Source of the DNA: Mumia xiangluensis
GTDB lineage: Bacteria; Actinomycetota; Actinomycetes; Propionibacteriales; Nocardioidaceae
DNA length: 64,000 nt
Assembly (NCBI RefSeq): GCF_010994095.1
Contig: NZ_WJYO01000007.1
Location: 248,001-312,000 of the forward strand
Direction: 5' to 3'
Positions within the stretch are counted from its first letter, which is position 1, and each line of letters starts with the position of its first letter. Of the stretch, positions 42,981 to 51,437 are shown one piece after another. The notes beneath the pieces were generated by a model. It had not been told where the DNA came from. It saw nothing but the letters and a program-made list of their open reading frames with translations, and ran no database searches. The position numbers and the translations under genes were made by a program.

Positions 42981-43943
42981 ATGGCCGACCGAACCGCCAA
43001 GATCGCCGTCTGCGGAGCAGGCTCCGTCGGCAGCACCGTCGCGTACGCGGCTCTCCTGCGAGGCCTCGCGGGAGAGATCGTCCTCTTCGACATCGCGACC
43101 AGCCTCGTCAACGCGCAGGCGATCGACCTCAACGACGGCGCGGCGTTCGCACCGCCGACGACGATCGTCGGCAGCGACGATCCCGCCGCGTGCGCGGGCG
43201 CCGACATCGTCGTCATGACCGCCGGTGCGCGCCAGCGACCCGGGCAGACCCGTCTCGACCTCGCCGAGGAGAACGTCGGCATCACCCGCAGCGTCCTGGG
43301 TGCCGTGCGCGAGGTCGCCCCCGATGCCATCTACCTCGTCATCACCAACCCGTGCGACGTCCTCACGTATGCCGCGATCGGCTTCCTGGACCTCCCCCCG
43401 GGCCGCGTCTTCGGGTCCGGGACCGTCCTCGACACCGCCCGGCTGCGCTACCTCCTCTCCCAGCGGCTGCACGTCTCGACGCGCAGCGTCCACGCGCTGG
43501 TCGCCGGTGAGCACGGGGACTCCGAGATCGTGCTGTGGTCGTCGGCGAACATCGGCGGCGTCCCGCTCGGGGCGTACGACGTCGAGGGTCGCTCGATCGA
43601 TCCGTCCGAGTACGACGCCATCCGCGAGACGGTAGCCAACTCGGCCTACAAGGTCATCGAAGGAAAGGGCGCGACGAACTACGCGATCGGGCTGGCGACC
43701 GCCGACATCATGTCGGCCGTGCTGCGCGACGAGCACCGCTTCCTGCCCGTGTCGACGCTGTTCACGGGCCAGTACGGCATCAGCGACGTCTGCCTGTCCG
43801 CGCCGTGCGTGGTCAGACGTGCGGGTGTCGCCGGTCCGGCTGAGCTGCCGCTCGACGGCACCGACCTGGCTGGTCTGCAGGCGTCGGCGCAGACGCTCCG
43901 CAAGCAGATCGACCTGCTCGGCCTGCCCGCGGTGGCAGCCTGA
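42981..43943 (+). CDS. ldh: L-lactate dehydrogenase
   Basis: A 320-residue NAD-dependent enzyme. KIAVCGAGSVGSTVAYAAL is the NAD motif. In the mobile loop TAGARQRPGQTR the Q marks lactate rather than malate specificity. ITNPCDVLTYAA, FGSGTVLDTARLR and the catalytic His in VAGEHGDSE follow. It reduces pyruvate to L-lactate. GAGGGAG precedes ATG 42981. The stop abuts the convergent FUSC gene stop with no gap (TGATCA). Confidence 0.94.
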   Translation: MADRTAKIAVCGAGSVGSTVAYAALLRGLAGEIVLFDIATSLVNAQAIDLNDGAAFAPPTTIVGSDDPAACAGADIVVMTAGARQRPGQTRLDLAEENVGITRSVLGAVREVAPDAIYLVITNPCDVLTYAAIGFLDLPPGRVFGSGTVLDTARLRYLLSQRLHVSTRSVHALVAGEHGDSEIVLWSSANIGGVPLGAYDVEGRSIDPSEYDAIRETVANSAYKVIEGKGATNYAIGLATADIMSAVLRDEHRFLPVSTLFTGQYGISDVCLSAPCVVRRAGVAGPAELPLDGTDLAGLQASAQTLRKQIDLLGLPAVAA

Positions 43944-45077
43944 TCACTGCGCCGACCCCATCGCACGGTCGACCTGCGCGACGGTCCAGCCCGTCGCGTA
44001 CAGGAGGTCGGAGGCGATCGCCCGGACCTGCGCGACGACCGCGGCGTCGTTGATCGTCGCCGCGTCCGGCAGCGCGCGGGTCGCCAGCTTGGCGGCGTCG
44101 ATGAGCTGCCGGCGCGCCTCGTCGTACGCGTCCTCGGCGGCGATGTCGTCGGCGAAGACGCCCACCGACAGCTGGAGCAGCCCGACGGCCTCCGGGATGC
44201 CGGGGAACGCGCGCTCACCGCGCCGCAGCATGGTGTGCACCCGGCGAGCGAGGACCCGGGTGTCGCGGATCGCGTTGTCGACGTCGCGGATCGCGATGAC
44301 GTAGCGCTCGACGTGACCGCGCTGCCCCCACCGCAACGGCGAGTAGCGCGCGATCTCGTCGGCGTTCGCGACGGTCGTCTCGAGGCCGGTGATCGCCGGC
44401 TGCGCGGCTCGCAGCTGCTGGAGCGCCGTCCATGCAGGTCCGGCGTCGCCGAGACGGAGCGCGGTCTCGATCTGCCGCAGCGCCTCGTCGAGGGACCCGA
44501 GCACCACCTGCATGTCGCGGTTCGCTCGGCGCGCGGGGTTGCCCGGGATCAGCAACGCCATGGCGAGGCCGACGAGGCCTCCGACGACGGCGTCGACGAA
44601 CCGGACCACCGCGGGGTTGCCGGACGTGACGGGGACGATGGCCGCGAGGAGGCTGGCCGACGTGGCGGCCTGGGTCCGTGCGAGCCCGCGCATCCCGAGG
44701 AACGTCGCGGCCATCGCGGCGAGCGCGACGATCACGCCGATCTGCCACCAGCCGCGACCGATCACCAGGATGAGACCCTCACCGATGAGCACGCCGACCG
44801 ACACCCCGAAGAAGAGCTCGATCGTGTTCTGCCGTCGGCCGCCTGCGCCGGCGAAGATCACCAGGATCGCCGCCACTGGAGCGAAGAACGGCTGCTCGTG
44901 ACCGATCACGGTGTGCGCGATCACCCAGGCGATCGCGGCGCCCAGCGAGATCTGCACGATCGCGGTCCACTGCGACCGCACCCAGGCGATGCGCGTATGC
45001 AACGAGACGGGCACGCGCCCGCCGCGCACGTCGGGGCGACCGGCGATGCGCTGCAGGAAGCCTTCCTCGCGCGCCAC
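43944..45077 (-). CDS. FUSC-family membrane protein (aromatic acid exporter-like)
   Basis: A 377-residue protein. The N-terminal half has six hydrophobic segments (ISLGAAIAWVIAHTVIG, FFAPVAAILVIFAGAGGRRQNTIELFFGVSVGVLIGEGLI, then WWQIGVIVALAAMAATFLG), the FUSC/ArAE pattern. The C-terminal half is a helical cytoplasmic domain. Starts 8 nt after the GroES-like stop, hence the last gene of the DUF3618-GroES-FUSC operon. Confidence 0.87.
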   Translation of the reverse strand: MAREEGFLQRIAGRPDVRGGRVPVSLHTRIAWVRSQWTAIVQISLGAAIAWVIAHTVIGHEQPFFAPVAAILVIFAGAGGRRQNTIELFFGVSVGVLIGEGLILVIGRGWWQIGVIVALAAMAATFLGMRGLARTQAATSASLLAAIVPVTSGNPAVVRFVDAVVGGLVGLAMALLIPGNPARRANRDMQVVLGSLDEALRQIETALRLGDAGPAWTALQQLRAAQPAITGLETTVANADEIARYSPLRWGQRGHVERYVIAIRDVDNAIRDTRVLARRVHTMLRRGERAFPGIPEAVGLLQLSVGVFADDIAAEDAYDEARRQLIDAAKLATRALPDAATINDAAVVAQVRAIASDLLYATGWTVAQVDRAMGSAQ

Positions 45078-45085
45078 CGCGCCGC

Positions 45086-45403
45086 CTACAGGTAGAGCCC
45101 GGTCTGGCCGTCGTCGATGCGTTCGGCGGCGACAGCGTGCAGGTCACGCTCGCGCAGCAGGATGAAGTCCTTGCCGCGGACCTCGACCTCCGCCCGCTCG
45201 TCGGGGTCGAAGAGCACCCGGTCACCGATCTGGACGGTCCGGACGCTGCTGCCGACGGCCTCGACCCGCGCCCACGACAGCCGGTGCCCGAGCTGGGCGG
45301 TCGCGGGGATGACGATCCCGCCCGTGGAGCGGCGGTCTCCCTCGGGGTCGATCGACACGAGGAGCCGGTCGTGGAGCATCCGGATGGGAAGCCCGTCGGC
45401 CAT
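45086..45403 (-). CDS. Stand-alone GroES-like co-chaperonin
   Basis: A 105-residue protein of the GroES beta-barrel family: IRMLHDRLLVSIDPEGDRRSTGGIVIPATAQ, then GDRVLFDPDERAEVEVRGKDFILLRERDLHAV. It lacks a GroEL partner nearby and has a C-terminal extension (ERIDDGQTGLYL). The mobile loop (about 20-32) is present. Its ATG directly follows the DUF3618 stop codon. Confidence 0.88.
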   Translation of the reverse strand: MADGLPIRMLHDRLLVSIDPEGDRRSTGGIVIPATAQLGHRLSWARVEAVGSSVRTVQIGDRVLFDPDERAEVEVRGKDFILLRERDLHAVAAERIDDGQTGLYL

Positions 45404-45688
45404 TCAGCTGCTCACGATCTTGCGGATCACGACGATGACGCCGACGACGGCGACGATGCCGCCGACCACCGGGACGATGGTCTCCATCCGGGGCTCACCC
45501 GAGGGAGTGACGAACTTGCTCTTGAGGTCGGCGAGGCCGCGTCGCGCGATGGTCTTGGGGTGGGAGCGCTGCACGAGCTGGTCGACGTTGGCGGCCAGCC
45601 GGTTGCGGACTTCGTCGATCTGGGTGACGAGCTGGTCCGGCGTCCCTGTGATAGTCGTCGGGACTTCCGGCCTGGAATCGTTCGTCAC
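45404..45688 (-). CDS. DUF3618 membrane protein
   Basis: A 94-residue protein. TPDQLVTQIDEVRNRLAANVDQLVQRSHPKTIARRG is the DUF3618 signature, followed by a single C-terminal membrane helix (ETIVPVVGGIVAVVGVIVVIRKI). GTG 45688 is chosen because GAGGAG lies 6 nt upstream; the frame extends further without reason. First gene of a three-gene operon; divergent from bcp. Confidence 0.86.
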   Translation of the reverse strand: MTNDSRPEVPTTITGTPDQLVTQIDEVRNRLAANVDQLVQRSHPKTIARRGLADLKSKFVTPSGEPRMETIVPVVGGIVAVVGVIVVIRKIVSS

Positions 45689-45792
45689 GTCCGTCTCCTC
45701 GCTCCGCATCTTGGTGAGCCCACCGGACCCTGGGGCCGGGCGTCTCGCAGTCACCTGTCGAGACCACGTTACCGATACGCAAGGATAGGACC

Positions 45793-46263
45793 ATGACCAC
45801 GCGACTGCAGCCAGGTGACCAGGCGCCGGACTTCACCCTTCTCGACGACCACGGCAACGAGGTCACGCTCTCCGACCTGCGGGGCGGCAAGGTCATCGTG
45901 TACTTCTACCCGGCCGCGATGACACCGGGCTGCACGCGCGAGGCCTGCGACTTCACCGCCGAGCGCGAGACGTTCGACCAGTCCGGCTACACCGTGCTCG
46001 GCATCTCCCCGGACAAGCCCGAGAAGCTGGCGACGTTCCGCGAGAAGGAGAGCCTCGAGATCACGCTCCTCTCCGACCCGGACAAGGAGGTCCTCCGCGC
46101 CTGGGGTGCCTTCGGCGAGAAGAAGCTCTACGGCAAGGTCATCGAGGGCGTCATCCGGTCCACGTTCGTCGTGGACGAGGAAGGCAGGATCGAGGTCGCC
46201 CAGTACAACATCAAGGCCACCGGGCACGTCGAGCGCCTGATCCGCCAGCTCAAGCTCTCCTGA
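45793..46263 (+). CDS. bcp: Thioredoxin-dependent peroxiredoxin, Bcp type
   Basis: A 156-residue thiol peroxidase. YFYPAAMTPGCTREACDF contains the peroxidatic Cys (about 46) and the resolving Cys five residues later, the two-Cys Bcp arrangement. SPDKPEKLATFREKESLEITLLSDPDKEVLRAWGAFGEK completes the fold. It removes H2O2 and organic hydroperoxides in the cytosol. AAGGATAGG precedes ATG 45793. A strong terminator follows. Confidence 0.95.
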   Translation: MTTRLQPGDQAPDFTLLDDHGNEVTLSDLRGGKVIVYFYPAAMTPGCTREACDFTAERETFDQSGYTVLGISPDKPEKLATFREKESLEITLLSDPDKEVLRAWGAFGEKKLYGKVIEGVIRSTFVVDEEGRIEVAQYNIKATGHVERLIRQLKLS

Positions 46264-46291
46264 CGAAACCCGCCGCTCTCCCGAACGCCCG

Positions 46292-46345
46292 GGCGGTGAG
46301 CTAGGTCCCACCCAGCACGTGGCTCGTGGGACCCCACTCACCGCC
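46292..46345. terminator. Terminator after bcp
   Basis: Two-part stem: GGCGGTGAG (46292-46300) with CTCACCGCC (46337-46345), and GGTCCCAC (46304-46311) with GTGGGACC (46326-46333), separated by a symmetric 3-nt bulge. Confidence 0.85.
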
Positions 46346-46388
46346 GGCCACGAGGGAAGACCGCGGTGCGCCCTAGAATGTCCGGCGG

Positions 46389-46470
46389 GCCGGTGTGGTG
46401 GAACTGGTAGACACGCAGGATTTAGGTTCCTGTGTCGCGAGACGTGCAGGTTCGAGTCCTGTCACCGGCA
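46389..46470 (+). tRNA. tRNA-Leu, anticodon UAG (CUA codons)
   Basis: Acceptor arms GCCGGTG (46389-46395) and CACCGGC (46463-46469) pair, with discriminator A at 46470. The anticodon stem is CAGGA/TCCTG with loop TTTAGGT, giving anticodon TAG. A long variable arm (GTCGCGAGAC) marks a type II tRNA, and the T-arm contains GGTTCGAGTCC. CCA is not encoded. Confidence 0.95.
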
Positions 46471-46483
46471 CCCCGATCGAGAC

Positions 46484-47647
46484 TCAGCTCTCGTACGACA
46501 GCCCGCCGAGCTTGACCTTTCCCGAGCCGATCTCGAGCTCGATCTCGTCGCAGGTGCCGTCGGCGGGGTCGCAGACGGTGATGCGGTCGGCGTCGGCGTC
46601 GACCGACAGGGTGTTGCCCGTCGGTGTCCAGCCGTACGCGACGCCGCCCGGGAGGGTGACCGTCGCTCCCGACTCGACCGACACGAACCGCCTCTCCGTC
46701 GCCGTCGGCTCACCGTCCACCGACCAGGCGTCGTCGACGACCTGCACGTAGCGGCCGTCGGGCGACAGGTCCCCGAAGATCGTCCCCGGGTCCGCGATGC
46801 TCTGCTGGACGGCGCCCGTCCGGAAGTCCCTCACGCGCCACTGCCCGGGGACCGGTCCGGCGTCGGTGAACCGCGCCGTGGAGTCCGCGTACCGTCCGTG
46901 GGCCGCCTCGAACATCGCGCCCGCGGTCCCGGGGACCACCCGGGTCGCCCCCGTACGCCAGTCGAGCTCGTGCCAGCCGTCGTCGAACAGTCCCCAGAGG
47001 TGGTCGCCGGCCAGCGACGCGGGCGGGGCCTCCCACCCTCCCCACGTGAACGCGCCGTGCTCGAACTGACGTGCGACCTCGTCCCCCGTACGAAGGTCGA
47101 CGACCACGAACGCCCAGCGGCTCGCGTCGCCCTCCACAGGGTCCAGGTATCCGAGGTACGGACTCTCCGGGTCGGTCGCTGGGACGCGGTCGCCCATGTC
47201 GAGCGCGACCTCTCGGGTGGACCCGTCGGGGCTGATGAGCGTGTAGTGCGACGGCCCCGCGTCGTCGAGGTACGCCTTCTCACCCGTGCGTACGAGCACG
47301 CCCGTGGACGTGTAATAGATCGACTTCACCGCCTCGTCGAAGGACACCTGGTGGTTCCCGATGTAGACCGTGCGGCCCGCGGCGAAGGCGCCGTACGTGC
47401 CGTAGGCCGGCGCCGCGGCCGCGTTCTCGAAGCGCGCCTGCGCAGCGCTCGCGGGCGCGCCCGACTCGACGGTCAGGCCGACACCGGTGGCGACGATCCC
47501 GGCGGCTGCGAGGACTCCGATCCCCCGGGTCGCCCGCCGACGACGTAGCGCTGCGCGACCGGAGCGCACGATCGATGTCACCGGCGCCGCGGGCACGGCG
47601 ATCGCCTCGGCCTCGTCGCGGAGCAGGTCGGAGAGTCGGTCAGTCAT
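46484..47647 (-). CDS. Single-pass membrane protein partner of the sigma factor
   Basis: A 387-residue protein. A cytoplasmic N-terminus (MTDRLSDLLRDEAEAIAVPAAPVTSIVRSGRAALRRRRATRG), one membrane helix (about 43-62), then a large external domain rich in Trp, Gly and Asp with repeat-like blocks (DLRTGDEVARQFEHG, DWRTGATRVVPG, DFRTGAVQQSI, LSPDGRYVQVV), suggesting a beta-propeller. It overlaps the sigma-factor gene by 8 nt. Such an arrangement fits a sensor or anti-sigma-like role, but no recognised anti-sigma domain is seen. Confidence 0.7.
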   Translation of the reverse strand: MTDRLSDLLRDEAEAIAVPAAPVTSIVRSGRAALRRRRATRGIGVLAAAGIVATGVGLTVESGAPASAAQARFENAAAAPAYGTYGAFAAGRTVYIGNHQVSFDEAVKSIYYTSTGVLVRTGEKAYLDDAGPSHYTLISPDGSTREVALDMGDRVPATDPESPYLGYLDPVEGDASRWAFVVVDLRTGDEVARQFEHGAFTWGGWEAPPASLAGDHLWGLFDDGWHELDWRTGATRVVPGTAGAMFEAAHGRYADSTARFTDAGPVPGQWRVRDFRTGAVQQSIADPGTIFGDLSPDGRYVQVVDDAWSVDGEPTATERRFVSVESGATVTLPGGVAYGWTPTGNTLSVDADADRITVCDPADGTCDEIELEIGSGKVKLGGLSYES

Positions 47648-48152
47648 GGCGGGTTCCCTCCAGGGTCGGGGTGATGGAGTCGCCGAGCAGCGCGCGGAGC
47701 TTGGCGAGGGCGTGCGAGGTCTGGCTCTTGACGGTGCCCGTGCTGATGTTCAGCGCGTCCGCGGTCTGCTCGACGCTGAGGTCCTCGTAGAAGCGGAGCA
47801 CCACCACCGCCCGTTGACGGTCGGGCAGGCGCCGTAGCGCCTCGAGCGTCAGCGACGTGTCCGTGTCGACGGGCTCGAGCGGATGCTCGGGGACCGCGTC
47901 GACGACGGTCTCCGCGTTCCAGCCGCGGCGCCGGAACCACGAGTTGGCGGTGTTGACGACGACGGTGCGTGCGTACGCGTGCGTCGCGTCGGCGTCCCGG
48001 ATCCGACCCCAGTGGAGGTACACCTTGGCGAGCGCCGTCTGGACGAGGTCCTCAGCGTGCCCGTGGTCGGCGAGCAGCAGGTATGCGGTGCGGTACAGGC
48101 GTGGCCACGCGTCGCGGGCGAAGTCCGAGAACGCGTCGTCGCGTCGGGCCAT
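47640..48152 (-). CDS. SigE-family (ECF-like) RNA polymerase sigma factor
   Basis: A 170-residue sigma factor. Region 2 is FARDAWPRLYRTAYLLLADHGHAEDLVQTALAKVYLHW; region 4 is ALRRLPDRQRAVVVLRFYEDLSVEQTADALNISTGTVKSQTSHALAKLRALL. Length and STGTVKSQ place it in the actinobacterial SigE/SigM-like group. AGGAGGACCGG precedes ATG 48152. Co-transcribed with the membrane partner gene. Confidence 0.93.
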   Translation of the reverse strand: MARRDDAFSDFARDAWPRLYRTAYLLLADHGHAEDLVQTALAKVYLHWGRIRDADATHAYARTVVVNTANSWFRRRGWNAETVVDAVPEHPLEPVDTDTSLTLEALRRLPDRQRAVVVLRFYEDLSVEQTADALNISTGTVKSQTSHALAKLRALLGDSITPTLEGTRHD

Positions 48153-48223
48153 CCGGTCCTCCTGGGTGATCGGGTCTCACCCACCTAGACGCGGTGGGAG
48201 GCCGATCTGGTTGTACGACAACG

Positions 48224-48260
48224 TGCAAGATCCGAGCCGCCTGGCGACTCGGATCCTGCA
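48224..48260. terminator. Terminator of the AraC-VOC operon
   Basis: GATCCGAG (48229-48236) pairs with CTCGGATC (48248-48255); flanking TGCA boxes (48224-48227 and 48257-48260) extend the stem past one mismatch. It lies 15 bp after the VOC stop. Confidence 0.75.
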
Positions 48261-48274
48261 CCATCATGCGTTCC

Positions 48275-48697
48275 TCAGTGCGGCTCGCCGCGGTAGGTGC
48301 CGAACGACCAGGAGTTGCCCTCCGGGTCGGCGGCGATGAAGTCACGGCTCCCGTAGTCGGTCGTGGTCAGCTCCATGACGATGGTGGCGCCCGCCGCCTT
48401 GGCGCGGGCGTACAACGCGTCTGGGTCCGAGCAGACGACGTACGCGCCGAAGGTGCCCGCCTTCTGCTGCCAGTGGCCCTCCGTCTTCTCCGAGCCCATC
48501 ATGATGCCGCCGCCCTCGGGCCACGCGAGCTCGGCGTGGTGGACGTGGTCACCCTCGGCCATGACGACGACCCGCCGGAAGCCGAACGCCCGCTCCAGGA
48601 AGTCGATCATGCCGAGCGCGTCGCGGGCTGCGAGGGCCGGCCACACGGTCGGTGCGGGCGTCGTCGTGGTCTGCGTGGTCTGCTCGTGTGTGCTCAT
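48275..48697 (-). CDS. VOC/glyoxalase-like protein
   Basis: A 140-residue protein of the vicinal-oxygen-chelate fold (PhnB-like). PALAARDALGMIDFLERAFGFRRVVVMAEGDHVHHAELAWPEGGGIMMGS and DPDALYARAKAAGATIVMELTTTDYGSRDFIAADPEGNSWSFGTY give the two beta-alpha-beta modules. Function unknown. It follows the AraC gene by 4 nt and is probably controlled by it. Confidence 0.9.
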   Translation of the reverse strand: MSTHEQTTQTTTTPAPTVWPALAARDALGMIDFLERAFGFRRVVVMAEGDHVHHAELAWPEGGGIMMGSEKTEGHWQQKAGTFGAYVVCSDPDALYARAKAAGATIVMELTTTDYGSRDFIAADPEGNSWSFGTYRGEPH

Positions 48698-48701
48698 GTC
48701 C

Positions 48702-49580
48702 TCACCCTGTCTCGGCGCCGTGCCCGCCGGCTTGGATGTTTCGGCGTTCCTCGGCCAGCCAGCCGGACGGCGAGGTGCCGGCCATCGCCTGGAACTCGTG
48801 GACCAGGTGCGCGTGGTCGGAGTAGCCCGCCCGTGCGGCCGCGTCGCTCAGCGACTCCTCCCCCGGCCGCGCCACCTGGTCGCGCACCATGCCGACGGCA
48901 CGGTCGAATCGGACGAGCCTGCCGAGCACCTTCGGCCCGAGGCCGAGCTCGTCGACGAACACCGTACGCAGCTGGCGCGGGCTCAGCGCCACGTGCGCGG
49001 CGAGGTCGTCGACACGGCCGTTGCCTCCGTGCGCGACGATCCACCGCCAGCCCTCGACCACCTCGGGCCTCGGGCGTACGGCGGCCGCACCGCTCGCGGT
49101 CCGGGCGCGCGTCGCGAGGAACTCGCGCACAGCGGCGAACCGTTCCGACCAGTCGTCGGTGTCGGCGACGCGGCGGCGAAGCGCCGCCGCGGACGGCCCG
49201 AGGACGTCGCCGAGATCGAGGGCGAGGCCGGGCAGCCTGCTCGCCGGCGCCCCGAAGAGCCACCGCGACGCGAATGGGTGCACCGCGAGCTGGACACCCT
49301 CCTGCGTGTCGGGCTGGTCGATGTAGGCCGGGTGGGTCGACAGGGGGCCGAGCATGTCGTACGCCGCGACCGGGGCCGCATCGTCCTCCCGCTCACCGAC
49401 GACGACGGGAGTGTCGAGCGCGATGACGAGCGTCAGGTACGGCGACGGCAGGCCGCGGTGCAGCCGCTGCGTGACGCCGCTCTGGCGGTAGCCGACCATC
49501 GACGTGACCGCACCCGCGTACGGGCCGCGGGTTTCCGCGCGCACGAAGTCCATCTTCGCCTCGGTCGTCGACGTGGTCAC
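48702..49580 (-). CDS. AraC family transcriptional regulator
   Basis: A 292-residue protein. The N-terminal sensor (1-185) contains GVQLAVHPFASRWLFGAPASRL. The C-terminal double helix-turn-helix includes GNGRVDDLAAHVALSPRQLRTVFVDELGLGPKVLGRLVRFDRAV and SDAAARAGYSDHAHLVHEFQAMAGTSPSGWL. Same operon as the VOC gene. GTG 49580, with GATACT 6 nt upstream as a possible leaderless promoter. Confidence 0.92.
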   Translation of the reverse strand: MTTSTTEAKMDFVRAETRGPYAGAVTSMVGYRQSGVTQRLHRGLPSPYLTLVIALDTPVVVGEREDDAAPVAAYDMLGPLSTHPAYIDQPDTQEGVQLAVHPFASRWLFGAPASRLPGLALDLGDVLGPSAAALRRRVADTDDWSERFAAVREFLATRARTASGAAAVRPRPEVVEGWRWIVAHGGNGRVDDLAAHVALSPRQLRTVFVDELGLGPKVLGRLVRFDRAVGMVRDQVARPGEESLSDAAARAGYSDHAHLVHEFQAMAGTSPSGWLAEERRNIQAGGHGAETG

Positions 49581-49621
49581 GATTCGAGTATCCGCCCGAT
49601 CGGACGTGGACGGGGCCGCGA

Positions 49622-49627
49622 TAACCT
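49622..49627 (+). promoter_or_regulatory. -10 hexamer, leaderless promoter
   Basis: TAACCT, CGGACG, then ATG 49634. Confidence 0.5.
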
Positions 49628-49633
49628 CGGACG

Positions 49634-50098
49634 ATGTTCCGAATCCTCTACTACGAGCCGCGCATCCCGCCCAACACGGGCAACGCGATCCGGCTGGCGG
49701 CGGCGACCGGCGCCCAGCTGCACCTCGTGGAGCCGCTGGGGTTCGACCTCTCCGACGCGAAGCTCAAACGCGCCGGCCTCGACTACCACGACCTCGCCGA
49801 CGTCTCCGTCCACAGCGGTCTGGAGGCCGCCTTCAAGGCGCTCGACCCGGTCCGCGTGTTCGCGTTCACGACGAAGGCGACGACGTCGTACGCCGACATC
49901 GCGTACGAGCCCGGCGACGTCTTCCTCTTCGGCCCGGAGCCCACCGGCCTCCCGGAGCACGTGCTCGCCGACCGGCGCATCACCGAGCGGCTGCGCATCC
50001 CGATGCAGCCGTCACGGCGCTCGCTCAACCTTGCCAACTCGACGGCGATCGTCGTGTACGAGGCGTGGCGGCAGCAGGGCTACGCCGGAGGCGTGTAG
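49634..50098 (+). CDS. trmL: tRNA (cytidine/uridine-34 2'-O)-methyltransferase
   Basis: A 154-residue SPOUT methyltransferase. RILYYEPRIPPNTGNAIRLAAATGAQLHLVEPLGF, FLFGPEPTGLPEHVL and RIPMQPSRRSLNLANSTAIVVYEAWRQ are the TrmL motifs forming the knotted SAM site. It methylates the wobble ribose of tRNA-Leu isoacceptors in E. coli; a tRNA-Leu gene lies 3 kb upstream, probably by chance. Confidence 0.94.
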   Translation: MFRILYYEPRIPPNTGNAIRLAAATGAQLHLVEPLGFDLSDAKLKRAGLDYHDLADVSVHSGLEAAFKALDPVRVFAFTTKATTSYADIAYEPGDVFLFGPEPTGLPEHVLADRRITERLRIPMQPSRRSLNLANSTAIVVYEAWRQQGYAGGV

Positions 50099-50117
50099 CA
50101 GCTGAGCGCCGAGGTGT

Positions 50118-50426
50118 CTAGGACAGCCGCCCGAGGCGTTTCCGGACCTCACCAGGCGCTGCCCCCTCAGCCCAGGCCTCGAAGAGCACGCCGGCCTCGG
50201 GCGACGTGCGCTCGGTGTATGCCTCGCCGAGACCACTTTCGTAAAGGCGATCCCTGAGATTGTCCTCAGAGCGGTCACCCGTCCGGTCACGCCTGCGGAT
50301 CGCGGCCTCATATGCCCCCACCGCTGTGCTGTGCGGGCCCGCGTAGTCCGCCGGGTCGATCGAGCCCGAGGCGACCGTGAGCACGATGTCGACCAGCCGC
50401 TTCGCCCGGCGCCCGATCCAGCTCAC
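50118..50426 (-). CDS. Hypothetical protein, last gene of the rph-rdgB operon
   Basis: A 102-residue protein starting MSWIGRRAKRLVDIVLTVASG, then a charged helical region (YEAAIRRRDRTGDRSEDNLRDRLYESGLGEAYTERTSPEAGVLFEAWAEG). No membrane segment beyond a weak N-terminal helix; no family recognised. GTG 50426 overlaps the preceding stop by 4 nt, which supports it as a real gene. Convergent with trmL. Confidence 0.6.
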   Translation of the reverse strand: MSWIGRRAKRLVDIVLTVASGSIDPADYAGPHSTAVGAYEAAIRRRDRTGDRSEDNLRDRLYESGLGEAYTERTSPEAGVLFEAWAEGAAPGEVRKRLGRLS

Positions 50427-50815
50427 GACACCGGCTCCGCTCCACGTCGCTGCCGCAGGACCCGGCGTACGACGGCGATCGCCAGGAGTGCCGCCGCGAA
50501 GCCCCACCATGCGGCCGGCTGCTCGACGCCGAACGCGGGCGAGGAGTCGACGATCCACGCGTACGTGCCGACGGCGACGGCGCCCGCGATCGTGACCAGC
50601 ATCGCCGGCACGAGCATCGTGACCAGCCCGGCGACGAGGATGACCAGGCCGACCTGACGGATGTCGTCCTGGTTGGAGTACCACCAGAGCGTGTCGGGAT
50701 CCATGCCGTCGGGGTTGGGCATGCCCGTGGAGCTCAGCGCTCGCCACGTCGCGACGAACGCGACGGCGAACGCCACGACGGCGACGATGCGCAGCAGGAC
50801 CAGCAGCGTACGCAC
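50423..50815 (-). CDS. Membrane protein of unknown function
   Basis: A 130-residue protein with four hydrophobic segments (about 5-25, 55-75, 77-90, 102-117) and a polar loop PNPDGMDPDTLWWYSNQDDIRQ. No family recognised. GTG 50815, 7 nt after the rdgB stop. Confidence 0.68.
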   Translation of the reverse strand: MRTLLVLLRIVAVVAFAVAFVATWRALSSTGMPNPDGMDPDTLWWYSNQDDIRQVGLVILVAGLVTMLVPAMLVTIAGAVAVGTYAWIVDSSPAFGVEQPAAWWGFAAALLAIAVVRRVLRQRRGAEPVS

Positions 50816-50822
50816 GGCGCCG

Positions 50823-51437
50823 TCAGGCCAGCAGAGAGACGAGGTGCGGGACCATCGCGCGCAGCGCGTTGCCGCGGTGGCTGATGGCGTCCTTGTCGGC
50901 CGGGGTCAGCTCGGCAGTCGACACGTCGTAGCCGTCGGCCACGAACAACGGGTCGTACCCGAAACCGCCGTCGCCGGTCGGTCCGCGCTGCACGCGCCCG
51001 CGCATGATGCCGATCTCGACGACCTCGGTGCCGCTCGGCAGCACCAGCGCCATCGCGCACCGGAACTCGGCACCGCGGCGCTCGTCGGGCACGTCGGCGA
51101 GCTGGTCGAGCAGCAGGGCGTTGTTCTTCGCATCAGACTTCGGCTGCCCGCCCCACCGCGCCGACAGGACGCCCGGCATGCCGTTGAGCGCGTCGACGCA
51201 GATGCCGGAGTCGTCGGCCAGCGACGGGAGCCCGGTGGCCTTCGCCGCCGCGCGGGCCTTGAGCAGCGCGTTGCCCTCGAAGGTCGGCTCGTCCTCGACG
51301 GGCTCCGCGAAGTCGCCGATGTCGTCGAGCCCGAGCACCTCGATGGCGGGCAGATCGGGCTCGAGGATGCGGCGCAGCTCGGCGAGCTTGCCCTGGTTGT
51401 GGCTGGCGAGGACTACCCGGCGTCCGGACCCGCTCAT
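50823..51437 (-). CDS. rdgB: XTP/dITP (non-canonical purine NTP) diphosphatase
   Basis: A 204-residue Ham1/RdgB enzyme that removes inosine and xanthosine triphosphates. [18 protein letters not shown] (substrate loop), [46 protein letters not shown] (metal-binding acid residues) and [11 protein letters not shown] are all present. GGAGGAACC lies before ATG 51437, which overlaps the rph stop. Confidence 0.95.
   Translation of the reverse strand: MSGSGRRVVLASHNQGKLAELRRILEPDLPAIEVLGLDDIGDFAEPVEDEPTFEGNALLKARAAAKATGLPSLADDSGICVDALNGMPGVLSARWGGQPKSDAKNNALLLDQLADVPDERRGAEFRCAMALVLPSGTEVVEIGIMRGRVQRGPTGDGGFGYDPLFVADGYDVSTAELTPADKDAISHRGNALRAMVPHLVSLLA

Noticed and set aside
49634-50098. Functional pairing of trmL with the tRNA-Leu gene
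   Set aside because: The two lie 3 kb apart with unrelated genes between; proximity alone is not evidence.
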